34,135 bases of DNA from an uncultured Clostridia bacterium. Its GTDB lineage: Bacteria > Bacillota > Clostridia > Peptostreptococcales > Anaerovoracaceae. This document shows, one piece after another, positions 7,751 through 16,507 of the stretch. Below the pieces are notes generated by a model, which had not been told where the DNA came from, ran no database searches, and saw nothing but the letters and a program-made list of their open reading frames with translations. Made by a program: the position numbers and the translations under genes. Position 1 is the first letter of the stretch. Every line of letters begins with the position of its first letter. The stretch is taken from NCBI GenBank assembly GCA_934278925.1, contig CAKQWJ010000024.1, positions 1 through 34,135 of the forward strand, given 5' to 3'.

Positions 7751-8233
7751 CTACTTCTGCGGAAGCTCCGCGCCGCACTCCATGCAATATTGGCTCCCCG
7801 GTGCGCACTGCACCCCGCACTCCGGACAGATAATCACATCCTCCGCCCGAACGGCATCCACAATTCGCACGTCCTGGCCGTCTTTCAGCTTCTCCATCAG
7901 CCGTTCCGCATACCGGTTCAGCTTCTTGTTCTGGGGGCTCATCTCCAGCTTCGGATAATCCTTCTTGATGGCATCCCGCACCTTCTCGTATTTTTCTTTT
8001 GCGGCAAAAATAAGTGTCTCAATGCCGTAAGCGCCCGGCCGGTCCACCAGGAATGTCAGGTTGCGCACGTCATCACAGTACAGGCAAGCCCGAACGCCCG
8101 AATCCATGACCAAAACCCCGTGGTCCAGGATGCGCCGATCCTTCCCCAGAAAAATCAGGCCCTTCTCCCCCGGAATCACTTCTTCCAGCACCTGCGGCTT
8201 CCGGTTAATCAGCAAAAAATTACTTTTCGTCAT
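7751..8233 (-). CDS. Hypothetical protein with C-terminal zinc ribbon
   Basis: A 160-residue soluble protein. The last 30 residues carry two CxxC pairs (CPECG and CMECG, 14 residues apart), a zinc-ribbon layout. The first 100 residues are predicted mixed alpha/beta and show no motif that I recognise; the opening contains IPGEKGLIFLGKDRRILDHG and may be a small beta domain. AGAGGAA precedes the ATG by about 9 bases. It is the first gene of a two-gene operon with a membrane protein and has a consensus promoter at 8295-8324. The function is unknown; zinc ribbons of this type are used for protein or nucleic-acid contacts. Confidence 0.75.
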   Translation of the reverse strand: MTKSNFLLINRKPQVLEEVIPGEKGLIFLGKDRRILDHGVLVMDSGVRACLYCDDVRNLTFLVDRPGAYGIETLIFAAKEKYEKVRDAIKKDYPKLEMSPQNKKLNRYAERLMEKLKDGQDVRIVDAVRAEDVIICPECGVQCAPGSQYCMECGAELPQK

Positions 8234-8294
8234 AAATATATGTTCCTCTCGATTTCCGGCGGGATCCGTTTTCGGAAAGTCCCGTAATGGGCTG

Positions 8295-8324
8295 ATTTTA
8301 CCACTTGTAGGGGCATGCTGTCAA
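8295..8324 (-). promoter_or_regulatory. Sigma-A promoter of the zinc-ribbon/membrane-protein operon
   Basis: On the minus strand, TTGACA (8319-8324), an 18-base spacer and TAAAAT (8295-8300). The -35 box is a perfect consensus match. The predicted leader is about 55 bases. Confidence 0.75.
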
Positions 8325-8372
8325 ACTCTTGAGGAGAAAAAAGCCCACCGGCCGGACGGAAACTTTTGGGGG

Positions 8373-8401
8373 TTGTTATTTCTTTTTACCGCCGATATAA
8401 T
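8373..8401 (+). promoter_or_regulatory. Sigma-A promoter of the cysteine hydrolase gene
   Basis: TTGTTA (8373-8378), a 17-base spacer and a perfect TATAAT (8396-8401). The transcript would start near 8408, giving a leader of about 70 bases that holds the structured element at 8413-8460. Confidence 0.78.
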
Positions 8402-8412
8402 TTAGAGGAAGT

Positions 8413-8460
8413 GAGGTGCTGTGAATTGAGCGGTACCTCTGGAAAACCGATGTCAATTCA
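8413..8460 (+). promoter_or_regulatory. Candidate H-type pseudoknot in the mRNA leader
   Basis: GAGGTGCTG (8413-8421) can pair with CGGTACCTC (8431-8439), nine pairs including two G-U. The loop between them starts TGAATTG (8422-8428), which is the exact complement of CAATTCA (8454-8460). The two stems interleave, as in compact riboswitch pseudoknots, and the second stem ends just before the GAAAGGA Shine-Dalgarno (8467-8473). The base complementarity is seen directly; regulation and any ligand are inference. It does not match the preQ1, SAM-II or NAD+ aptamer consensus patterns that I can recall. Confidence 0.4.
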
Positions 8461-8479
8461 ATAGAGAAAGGAACAGATT

Positions 8480-9010
8480 ATGGATTTTCTGATTGTTGTA
8501 GATATGCAAAATGATTTTGTGGATGGCGCGCTGGGTACCAAAGAGGCGGAAGCCATCGTGCCGGCGGTGGCGGAGACCATTCGGGGCTGGGACGGCCCGG
8601 TTATCTGCACCCGGGATACGCACCAGAAGTTTTACCTCCATACCCAGGAGGGGGAGCATCTTCCGGTAATTCACTGCGTGGAGGGCACGGAGGGCTGGGA
8701 ACTGAACCCGGTCATTGCGGAAGCCGCCGACGTGCCGGACACCGTGATGGAACTGAACAAACCATCCTTCGGTTCCCTGGAGCTGCCAAAATGCATCCAG
8801 CTCCTGGAGGACGATGAGGATCCGATTTCTTCCATCACCCTGATAGGTCTGTGCACGGATATCTGTGTGATTTCCAATGCCATGATTCTCAAAGCGGCCT
8901 TCCCGGAAACTCCAATCCGGGTCCTGGAAAAATGTTGTGCCGGCGTCACCCCGGAGCAGCACCGGAATGCACTGAACGCCATGAAGGTCTGCCAGATTGA
9001 GGTGGAGTAG
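8480..9010 (+). CDS. Isochorismatase-fold cysteine hydrolase, nicotinamidase-like
   Basis: A 176-residue cytoplasmic enzyme of the cysteine hydrolase (isochorismatase/PncA) superfamily. The likely catalytic triad is Asp8 (VVDMQNDF), Lys94 (LNKPSFG) and Cys129 (GLCTDICV). A metal-site-like set occurs at Asp46, His48 and His54 or His60, and HCVEGTEGWE follows, as in nicotinamidases. Deamidation of nicotinamide to nicotinate for NAD salvage is the best guess, but the superfamily also hydrolyses other amides. No NAD-salvage gene is adjacent. The gene has its own strong promoter and terminator, and the leader may be structured. GAAAGGA lies 6 bases before the ATG. Confidence 0.87.
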   Translation: MDFLIVVDMQNDFVDGALGTKEAEAIVPAVAETIRGWDGPVICTRDTHQKFYLHTQEGEHLPVIHCVEGTEGWELNPVIAEAADVPDTVMELNKPSFGSLELPKCIQLLEDDEDPISSITLIGLCTDICVISNAMILKAAFPETPIRVLEKCCAGVTPEQHRNALNAMKVCQIEVE

Positions 9011-9046
9011 TGCCTGGCCCTCCGGGGAATATGAAACAAATAGGAA

Positions 9047-9076
9047 AGCAGCGATTTCGAAATCGAAATCGCTGCT
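9047..9076. terminator. Terminator between convergent hydrolase and adhesin genes
   Basis: A perfect 13-bp stem (9047-9059 with 9064-9076) with the loop AAAT, followed by T-rich sequence on the plus strand (CCCTTTATTTT) and by TTTCCTATTTG on the minus strand. A smaller 8-bp hairpin at 9120-9140 (GGTTTCAT and ATGAAACC) lies between it and the adhesin stop codon. Confidence 0.78.
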
Positions 9077-9147
9077 CCCTTTATTTTGGGGATTAATTGA
9101 TAGGATACATTTCCTTTACGGTTTCATCCGTTATGAAACCCCTAGTG

Positions 9148-12100
9148 CTATGCTCTCTTCTTGCGAAGGGTCACTGCCAGGCTCGCACATGCGGACAGGA
9201 ACAGCACTACCATTCCCATGAAACCACTGGTGTAGTCTCCTGTCTGGATGCCGGTCGGCGTTACAACCGGTGTTTTACCGTTGCCGCCGTTGCCGCCGCC
9301 GTTGTCACCGTTATCATAGCTGTTGATGAATACCGCCGTGTCGCCGGTCAGCTCTGCCTCCAGGGAACCTTCACCATCATCTGTCACCTTAATGGTCACA
9401 TGGTGAACCTTGGTGTCGTAGGTGATGCCCTTCTGCTTGTCATTCAGCTCTTCGATGGTGTAATTGTACGTTCCGGCCTTATCGAACGAAATTGTTTCAA
9501 ACTGAACGCTTCCTTTTGCCGTATTCTTAGCACGTTCCACTTCCTCGCCGTTCGCATCCTTCAGCACGAAGGTGAACTGTCCACTCTTCAGTTTTGCGTT
9601 GTTCAGACGCTTTGCAACACCCAGGCTTACCGATGTCGGCTTTGCCTGATACTTGTTGGCGAAGGTAATGTCCTCCGAAGCCGGCTGGTCGCCGGAGATT
9701 TCCTTGTCGATGCGGTGGGACGCTTCCAGCTTGCCGTTTCCGTTGTCCACAACCAGTGTGTATACGGTGTAGCTGTTGCTGTCATAGACCACGCCGCCCT
9801 TGCCGTCGTTCACCTCACAGACAGTGTAGGTGTGGCTTCCCGGCTTCGTGTAGGTCATCTTATCGAAGGTCACCTTGCCGTTTGCGTCATTTGCCGCTTC
9901 CGAGATCACCTTGCCGTCCTCCATCAGACGGAACTTGAATTCGCCGTCCTTCAGATTTCTTCCATCCAATTTCTTGGTGATGTCAATCTGATCCGTTACG
10001 CTGGAGGACAGTTCCTCTACTCGATAGGTGTTGGTAAAAGCAAACAGGTTATCGGTCTCCGGATTCCGGCTTACCGACAGGTGTCCTTCTCCGTCATCCT
10101 TCAGGGTGAGTTCAAATTCCTTAGTGCTCTTGGAATCGTTCACAACGCCCGGTACGCTTCCGGACTCCGTCACGCTGTACTTGAAGGTCTTTTCGCGGGA
10201 ACCGTCATCTGCCGGGTCCACGTCTTCCAGATTGTCAATAGTGAATGCCAGCGTTCCGAAGGTTACGTTGCCGTTTCCGTCGTTGCTAACCGTTGCATCC
10301 TTCAGCATCGGAGCGCCTTCGGTCAGCGCCTTCAGCGTGAAGGTGAACTTGCCGCTGATATCCGGCGGATTCAATCCTTCCTCCGCTTCCAAAGTCTTGC
10401 TTCCGGATACGTTCACCGGAACGGCTTCGCCGGTTCCGTAGGTGTTCACAAATTCACACTTATCTCCGGAATCCTTCGGATAGATGGTCTTCGCGGTGAG
10501 GGTTCCGTCGTTGTTGTCTGTAACCTCTACCGAGAGATCGAAGCTTCCCGCAGTCACGGTAACTCCCTTTGGCAGGTTGTTTGCCGATTCTGCCACACGG
10601 TAGTTCACGGTGTATACTGCCTTGCCATCCTTGGTGGTCTTGGTAGCGTATCCATCTTCTACCGCCTTTTTCAGTACGGTGCCGTTTCCGGCCGCCTTTT
10701 CATTGGTCCGGTAGCTCAGCGCATCGAAATGGATGCTGCCGTCCGCGCCGTTCTCCTTGGTCTGAAGTACGGTGCCTTCGCTGCCGTCTCCCGGCTTCGT
10801 CATCAGTTCAAAGGTGAACTCGCCGGCTTTCAGCTTCCGGCCGGTCAACTTCTTGGTCGCGTTGATATCCGCCTTGGTTCCGCCGGAAACATCCGTGGAT
10901 CCGTCGTACCGGTTCGCAAAAGCGATGGTGATGCCCTTTTCGCCCATTGCCGGGTTCTCGTTGCTTACGGTCTTCCGGAACAATTCCTCGCCGGACTTGT
11001 CCTTCAGTACCACTTCCGCCTTCAGCGTTCCGTCGCCGCCGTCTTTTGCGGTGATTTCCAGCTTATACTGGCTCTCATCGTAGACGATGCCCTTTGCGGA
11101 GCCCTTCACCTCTTCGAAGGTGTATGCGTACGTCTTTCCGATATCCGCCTGCTTCAGGGTCATGTTCAGTCCGCTCAGTACGGTAACGGTCTCGCCGTCC
11201 GCACCGGCTTTGCCCGGTACGGTTGCACCGTCTTCCGCAATGTTCAGCTTCTTCGCCGACGCTTCGTCTGTGCCTTTCAGGGTAAAACCAAAATCATCTT
11301 CCGTCATGTCCCGGCCGGTCAGAACTTTGGTCATGCTCAGTCCCAGAACCTGATCCATCGGCAGATCTTCTGTCGTGTATTCATTTGTAAATGTCTTGCT
11401 TCCGCTGACAGCGGTTACCGCTGCGGTGAGCTTGCCCGTTCCGTTATCGGTAACGGTGACGGTAATGTCGCGAACCGCCTTGTCGTAGGTCATGCCCGCT
11501 GCTTCCGGACTCGGTACCTGCTCTTTCAACTGATACTTATACTCGCCCGCCTTCTTGAAGGTCAGCGCGCCGAATTCAATCGGTGCTTTGCCGTCCTCCA
11601 CATCTGCCTTGCTGACGGTAACTTCGTCATTCTCCGGCATCGGTGCGGTTTCCACGCCGTCCGGTTTCGATACGTTCTTCAGCTTAAAGGTAAAGGTTTC
11701 GCCGTCCTTCCACTCTCTTCCGGTGAGCTTCTTGTTGAAACCGGTGATAACCTGTACCGGATCCGTCGCTGCCGCCGCGTAGGTGTTGGTGAACCGAACG
11801 GTCGGAGTGCCGGAATTCTGGTTGGAGCTGTCGTATGTTTTTACCGATTCGCCGGAACCGTCTGCGTTCTTCATGGTTACCTTGGTTACCACGTGCATGG
11901 TTCCGTCGCCGTTATCCTGTGGTGTGATTTCCACGGTACCGATTCGTTCGTCGTAGGTCACACCCTTGATGCTTCCCTTGGTTTCCCGAACGATGTAGGT
12001 CTGGGTCTTTCCGGACATGGTCTGGTCGAAGGAAAGATCCGCCAGAACATTCATGGTGTCCGGTTCGCCGGATCCGCGCTGGTTCGGGTTGGTGATTTTC

Positions 12101-15100
12101 GCCGTCTGGCCGTCCTTCGGTCCGTAGGTGAATTCAAACTCGCCCGCCTTCATGGTACGGCCGTTCAGCACCTTCTGAATGTTCAGGGCACCGGTGGTTC
12201 CGTATACCAGGCTGGATTCGTAGTTGTTCTTGAATACGGCTTTGTCCGTCTTATCCGATACGGTACCGTTGTTGTATTCCACCTTGGCTTTGAGCTTGCC
12301 CGGGTGATCCGCATCGTCGGTTACGGTCACGGTCACCTTGGTGGCGTGGCGGTCATAGGTCATTCCGCCGGCCGGTGTCCCCGGTACCTTCTCGGTAATG
12401 TCAAAGTGATATACGCCTTCTTTTCGGAAGGTGACATTGCCGAATCCAAAGTCCTTTGCCTCGCCGTTCTTCAGATTCTTTACCGAAGCGGTATCTCCGT
12501 TCTCGGCGATGGAAACATCGTTCTTCTCAATCGCCTTCTGCGTCTCTGCATCCGGTGTCAATTTGAAGTTAAATGCTTCGTCGGTCTTTCCGTCTCTTCC
12601 GGTGAGGGTCTTCTCGCCCGCAAGTGCCGTGTTTCCGGTAAGGGTTACGGCATCTGCTTTGTAGGAGTTCCGGAAAATCGGCACGGTCTGCAGTTCTCTT
12701 CCGTTTGCATCCAGATACTTGTAATCCGCAACTACCGTGTCCTGACCGTCCACGTCATCGATGTATACGTTGATGCGTACTTTGTATTCCGCGTTGTCAT
12801 AGTTCAATCCGTCTACGGTGTAGTGGTTGGATGCGGTCGCACCTTCCGGCAGGATTTCCTTCATCTTGTACTCGTAAGTGAGCGGTTTATCCTGCGTTGC
12901 ACCCTTTGCGTGCTCTGCCGTAAAGGTGATGCTTCCGAATTTTACGCCATTTCCGATGTTGGATGCGTCCACGTGTCCGGAAGCGCCGTCCCGCAGCGGT
13001 GCACCTTCGGTCACCGGTGTGAGTCGGAACTTATAGTCGCCGTCCTTTAAAGTCTTGGTTCCGGTGTAATCCGTAAATTCTTTTCCGGCACTCAGAGTAA
13101 CGGTCTGCTCTTTCGCATCATATACGTTCGCAAATGCCGCGGTTTTGTTGTCCACAGCAGTTGGGTTTGCCACTTCCGATCCGTCATCCTTGCGGATTTT
13201 CTTCATGGTGGCATTCGCCTTCAGGCTGCCGTTCTCATCGGTCACCTTTACGGTAACGCGATACGATGCGTTAGAATAGGTTACGCCCTGCTTCGCCGTA
13301 TTCCCCGGATCCTTTTCCGTAATCTGGTACTCGTAAGTTCCCGGCTGGGTGTACTCAATATCGCCAAAGGACTTTTCGATTTCCGCCTTGGAGTTTACGT
13401 TCAGCTGGGAAACCTTCATGCCGTTCACAACAGCGGCATCCTCTGGCATCGGACATTCGTTGTCCAGCGGGCTCAGGATGAACCGGAATTCCGCATCCTG
13501 CAGATAATCCATATCCCATGCGGATGCACCGGATGCGGTTTCGAAATTCTTCTTAATCTTCAGGGACTCGGAACCCTTCAGGGTTGTGGAATCTGCCTGA
13601 TAGATATTGGTATAATCCACCACTGCGGCATCCTTGCCGGCAACGGTTCCCTTTGCATATACTCCGCCGTCCTTGTTCGTTCCGGTCTCGCTGCCTTCAC
13701 CGGCATTCCGCTGTGCAGCGCTTCCGGTGAAATGCTCCGGTTTTGCCTCGGTTACGGTGTACTTGGTTCCGCCATCCACACCGTAAATCTTCAAGGTCTG
13801 ATCGTCCTTTAATTTAAAGGTATCTCCGGACTTGACAGTGAACTCGTCTCCCTCTTTGTCCGCGCCGGTGTACTTCTGAGCGGTGTATTTTTCTTTTGTA
13901 CCGCCGTCAAATGTCAATTTGTACTCAAATTCTTGATCCTTCAGGCTGTCCGGAACCTGATGGCCCTCTGCCGCCTGTACGGTTTTCCGAATGTCCAGCT
14001 CGCCCGGAAGCTCTTTCACCAGCTTTCCGTTGTTGCCAAGATATGTCTGTACGGTTTTTCCGGCGTAGTTGTTCTCCCATACCGGCTTGATTACCCGATT
14101 GGATGTCTGAGATTTGTTGGCGCCGTCCGCCTTGTTCTCGGTAAAATAAGTGAGACTGGTGGTTCTAGGCGATCCGGCCGGAATGTACCATTCGCCGGTC
14201 TTAGTGTTTTTCTCAGCGTAGCCCTCCAAGAGAGTATTGCTGTTGCCCGGAATTTTTACGGTGTAAGTCTTCTTCACCGCATTTCCGGAAGCGTCTTTTT
14301 CGTAGTACTGACGCTGGTAGTAGTACGTGGTGTCGCCGCTGGTATCGATGGTCCCCTTCGCCGGTACGGTGCAGGCTTCATCCGTGTACAGCACCTTGTC
14401 TTCCTGGAAATAGTAGAAGTCGTTGGTGGATGCCGGCGTGAAGTTGGCATGTGCGCCGATGCCTTCCGAATCCCGGTCGGAAGACTTCTCATCGTACTTG
14501 TTGGCATAGAATACCACCTGACCGTCTTCGTTGGAATTTGCGGCAATATAAGCCTCCATCGCTTCGTCCGGTCTCTCCAGCTTCTCCTCTGCCGCTGCCT
14601 TCAGGCTCACGTCGTAGAAGAGTCGACATGGATAGGTGTCGTCGATGGTCATCTTGTTGTCTTTGGAAATTTCATAATATCTCAGCGGAATCAGGTTGGC
14701 CGGAATCTTCACGGTCACCTTGTCGCCCGTCGCCAATGCGGTCTCCCCATCGGCTTTCTCCACGGTAATCTTGATATCTCTCAGATTTCCCGTTGGATAT
14801 ACGTGATTCGTGTCCGGAATCTCCGCCTCAAAGGTGTAGGTTACCTTTGTGGTGTTTCCTTCCTTGGTCACGTCCTTCTTCGTGTAGTGGTACAGGTTGT
14901 CTGCGTACAGCAGGGAATTCAAATCATCTACCTGCATGTAGTCCCCCAGCCGGTCCACCAGAGTCACGTAGCCGCTCTGCGTCGGATCCGCACCGGCTTC
15001 CACTTCCGTCGGAGACTGGGCCGTTGCGATGATTTCTTCCTGAATTTCATTGAAGATATGATTCAGCTCCGAAGCATGGGTTGCAGCCTTGTAGAAGGCG

Positions 15101-16131
15101 GTCTGGCTTCCGTCTGAATTCGTGGCACGGGTGCCCAGATTGTTGTACGCGGTCGCGTCCGGATAGTTGCTGGACATGCCGTGCATGTAGGCGTTGAACT
15201 TGTCTTCGGTGGTGCCGGCATCCGCATCCTTGAACACACCGATGGAGTATATGGTGGCGTCATTCTTAATGCCCTTTGCCGTCTGAATTGCCGAATTAGC
15301 TACGGTTTCGCTAAAACCGCTGCCATGATTCGGCTCACCGTCGGTGAAGAAGATGACGATGCGCTTCACGTTCTTGCGGTCCGGATTGGCGGCCTCGTCG
15401 CTCTTGCTTTGGTTCACCAAAGTCTTGGCATGATCCATAGCATAATCCGCCGAAGTCGCTCCTGCCGGCTGCAGCGCATTGACCGTGTTCTTCAGCTCCG
15501 CCTTGTTGTCGTTGGTGTATGCCTTGTATTTGCTCACAATCTGAGTGTAGTTGTACGACGGTCCAAATGGTCCAAACAATCCCATTTCTTGGTAGGTGTC
15601 ATTTCCCTCCTTGTCGGTCTTATTCCCGGCGAACTTCACCAAGGAAATCCGGCTGTGCAGGTTCTCGTTGGACCGCTCGCTGTTGGTCTTTGCCGTCTCG
15701 TCAATAAAAGAGTTCACCGCCGTCTTCAGGGTGCTCATTTTATCGTCGTCATTCATACTTCCGGATACGTCCAGCACCATTACGATGTCCAGCGGAACAG
15801 CGGACTGTCCCATAACCTTCGCGGCGGAAGACAGTGCGGACAGACCTACCAAGAAGTCGGAATCCCCCTTCTTCTCTATGGTCTTCGTTCCGGCATTGTT
15901 CACCGAAATATTTCCGGCAGATACGGACTTGTCCGTCCAGATTCTACCGATATTCCTTGTGGTGTCATCCTGTGCAATAGAATCGTGCCAGTGGTTAACG
16001 GTGGTATCGTCTGCCACGGCACCGGCTGCCGCGGACACGGTTGTTCCGGACATCCCGAACAGGATGGTCACGGACAGCAAAAGTGTCACGATCCAGGCAG
16101 CTCTTTTTCGCTTTCGAAAATAGCCTATCAT
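9148..16131 (-). CDS. Giant VWA-domain adhesin with about ten tandem pilin isopeptide-linker domains
   Basis: A 2327-residue secreted, wall-anchored protein. It has a signal peptide (residues 1-36: basic RKRKR, hydrophobic core, cleavage near VSAAA). A von Willebrand A domain spans about 113-350 with the metal site DVSGS at 121-125 and FFTDGEP near 261. A linker region reaches about 700, followed by a Cna-B-like domain (about 705-840). Ten repeats of 110-160 residues begin near 847, 1007, 1160, 1313, 1457, 1597, 1750, 1902, 2047 and 2164. Most repeats contain K(x)LxGR, GxFxFxL, a central xYxxxE, TYDxxxxxVxVxVxDxGxGxL and a closing FxNxY. Lys, Glu and Asn at these places form intramolecular isopeptide bonds in the Streptococcus Spy0128-type family. 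The C-terminus has a sorting-signal shape: TPTGIQTGD (2291-2299), hydrophobic 2303-2322, then RKKRA, but no LPXTG. The likely role is adhesion or a surface stalk. AAGGGGG lies 5 bases before the ATG. Confidence 0.92.
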   Translation of the reverse strand: MIGYFRKRKRAAWIVTLLLSVTILFGMSGTTVSAAAGAVADDTTVNHWHDSIAQDDTTRNIGRIWTDKSVSAGNISVNNAGTKTIEKKGDSDFLVGLSALSSAAKVMGQSAVPLDIVMVLDVSGSMNDDDKMSTLKTAVNSFIDETAKTNSERSNENLHSRISLVKFAGNKTDKEGNDTYQEMGLFGPFGPSYNYTQIVSKYKAYTNDNKAELKNTVNALQPAGATSADYAMDHAKTLVNQSKSDEAANPDRKNVKRIVIFFTDGEPNHGSGFSETVANSAIQTAKGIKNDATIYSIGVFKDADAGTTEDKFNAYMHGMSSNYPDATAYNNLGTRATNSDGSQTAFYKAATHASELNHIFNEIQEEIIATAQSPTEVEAGADPTQSGYVTLVDRLGDYMQVDDLNSLLYADNLYHYTKKDVTKEGNTTKVTYTFEAEIPDTNHVYPTGNLRDIKITVEKADGETALATGDKVTVKIPANLIPLRYYEISKDNKMTIDDTYPCRLFYDVSLKAAAEEKLERPDEAMEAYIAANSNEDGQVVFYANKYDEKSSDRDSEGIGAHANFTPASTNDFYYFQEDKVLYTDEACTVPAKGTIDTSGDTTYYYQRQYYEKDASGNAVKKTYTVKIPGNSNTLLEGYAEKNTKTGEWYIPAGSPRTTSLTYFTENKADGANKSQTSNRVIKPVWENNYAGKTVQTYLGNNGKLVKELPGELDIRKTVQAAEGHQVPDSLKDQEFEYKLTFDGGTKEKYTAQKYTGADKEGDEFTVKSGDTFKLKDDQTLKIYGVDGGTKYTVTEAKPEHFTGSAAQRNAGEGSETGTNKDGGVYAKGTVAGKDAAVVDYTNIYQADSTTLKGSESLKIKKNFETASGASAWDMDYLQDAEFRFILSPLDNECPMPEDAAVVNGMKVSQLNVNSKAEIEKSFGDIEYTQPGTYEYQITEKDPGNTAKQGVTYSNASYRVTVKVTDENGSLKANATMKKIRKDDGSEVANPTAVDNKTAAFANVYDAKEQTVTLSAGKEFTDYTGTKTLKDGDYKFRLTPVTEGAPLRDGASGHVDASNIGNGVKFGSITFTAEHAKGATQDKPLTYEYKMKEILPEGATASNHYTVDGLNYDNAEYKVRINVYIDDVDGQDTVVADYKYLDANGRELQTVPIFRNSYKADAVTLTGNTALAGEKTLTGRDGKTDEAFNFKLTPDAETQKAIEKNDVSIAENGDTASVKNLKNGEAKDFGFGNVTFRKEGVYHFDITEKVPGTPAGGMTYDRHATKVTVTVTDDADHPGKLKAKVEYNNGTVSDKTDKAVFKNNYESSLVYGTTGALNIQKVLNGRTMKAGEFEFTYGPKDGQTAKITNPNQRGSGEPDTMNVLADLSFDQTMSGKTQTYIVRETKGSIKGVTYDERIGTVEITPQDNGDGTMHVVTKVTMKNADGSGESVKTYDSSNQNSGTPTVRFTNTYAAAATDPVQVITGFNKKLTGREWKDGETFTFKLKNVSKPDGVETAPMPENDEVTVSKADVEDGKAPIEFGALTFKKAGEYKYQLKEQVPSPEAAGMTYDKAVRDITVTVTDNGTGKLTAAVTAVSGSKTFTNEYTTEDLPMDQVLGLSMTKVLTGRDMTEDDFGFTLKGTDEASAKKLNIAEDGATVPGKAGADGETVTVLSGLNMTLKQADIGKTYAYTFEEVKGSAKGIVYDESQYKLEITAKDGGDGTLKAEVVLKDKSGEELFRKTVSNENPAMGEKGITIAFANRYDGSTDVSGGTKADINATKKLTGRKLKAGEFTFELMTKPGDGSEGTVLQTKENGADGSIHFDALSYRTNEKAAGNGTVLKKAVEDGYATKTTKDGKAVYTVNYRVAESANNLPKGVTVTAGSFDLSVEVTDNNDGTLTAKTIYPKDSGDKCEFVNTYGTGEAVPVNVSGSKTLEAEEGLNPPDISGKFTFTLKALTEGAPMLKDATVSNDGNGNVTFGTLAFTIDNLEDVDPADDGSREKTFKYSVTESGSVPGVVNDSKSTKEFELTLKDDGEGHLSVSRNPETDNLFAFTNTYRVEELSSSVTDQIDITKKLDGRNLKDGEFKFRLMEDGKVISEAANDANGKVTFDKMTYTKPGSHTYTVCEVNDGKGGVVYDSNSYTVYTLVVDNGNGKLEASHRIDKEISGDQPASEDITFANKYQAKPTSVSLGVAKRLNNAKLKSGQFTFVLKDANGEEVERAKNTAKGSVQFETISFDKAGTYNYTIEELNDKQKGITYDTKVHHVTIKVTDDGEGSLEAELTGDTAVFINSYDNGDNGGGNGGNGKTPVVTPTGIQTGDYTSGFMGMVVLFLSACASLAVTLRKKRA

Positions 16132-16317
16132 TTTTCCCCCTTCCTTATCCCCTCCTGCAACCCGAAGGCGAGGATAATGTCCGGCCGGCGTTCCTTGAGA
16201 TTTCGTACTTGCCGGCCATTCATGCGTTACATCTCCATGATGGCTTATTTTATCATAACAGTACGGTTTGAAGGGGTACTCAAAAGAATACTTTTTTGCT
16301 TATTAAACCACTAATTT

Positions 16318-16345
16318 ATTATAAATAATCACATTTCCATGTCGA
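16318..16345 (-). promoter_or_regulatory. Putative promoter of the adhesin gene
   Basis: On the minus strand, TCGACA (16340-16345), a 16-base spacer and TATAAT (16318-16323). The leader would be about 180 bases. It includes GGCCGGC and GCCGGCC (16211-16217 and 16183-16189), which can pair over a 21-base loop, and TTATCC/GGATAA arms closer to the start. No known riboswitch was recognised. Together with the promoter at 16406-16434 this accounts for the 376-base gap 16132-16507. Confidence 0.5.
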
Positions 16346-16405
16346 TTTCAGATGATACCGGCCTCGTTAATGACCTTCCTTGCGTCCGGGAGCCGGCTCC
16401 AACAG

Positions 16406-16434
16406 TTGATATGTTCCCCGCTGAAAGATATAAT
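16406..16434 (+). promoter_or_regulatory. Sigma-A promoter of the DUF1461/two-component operon
   Basis: TTGATA (16406-16411), a 17-base spacer and TATAAT (16429-16434). The start site is predicted near 16441. The leader then contains ATACCCG (16446-16452) and CGGGTAT (16481-16487), a possible hairpin just before the GGAAAGGG ribosome binding site at 16492-16499. Confidence 0.72.
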
Positions 16435-16507
16435 ATTTTATCGGGATACCCGCCGGAACTCAGCTCCGCTTAAGGTATTCCGGGTATGATACGGAAAGGG
16501 ATATAAT

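Noticed and set aside
9097..13050. A 1317-codon open frame on the plus strand, antisense to the adhesin gene
   Set aside because: It mirrors the adhesin's codon bias (few TTA, CTA and TCA codons on the coding strand). Its product has no domain pattern or matching start signal, and the minus-strand protein has clear repeats, a signal peptide and a sorting region.
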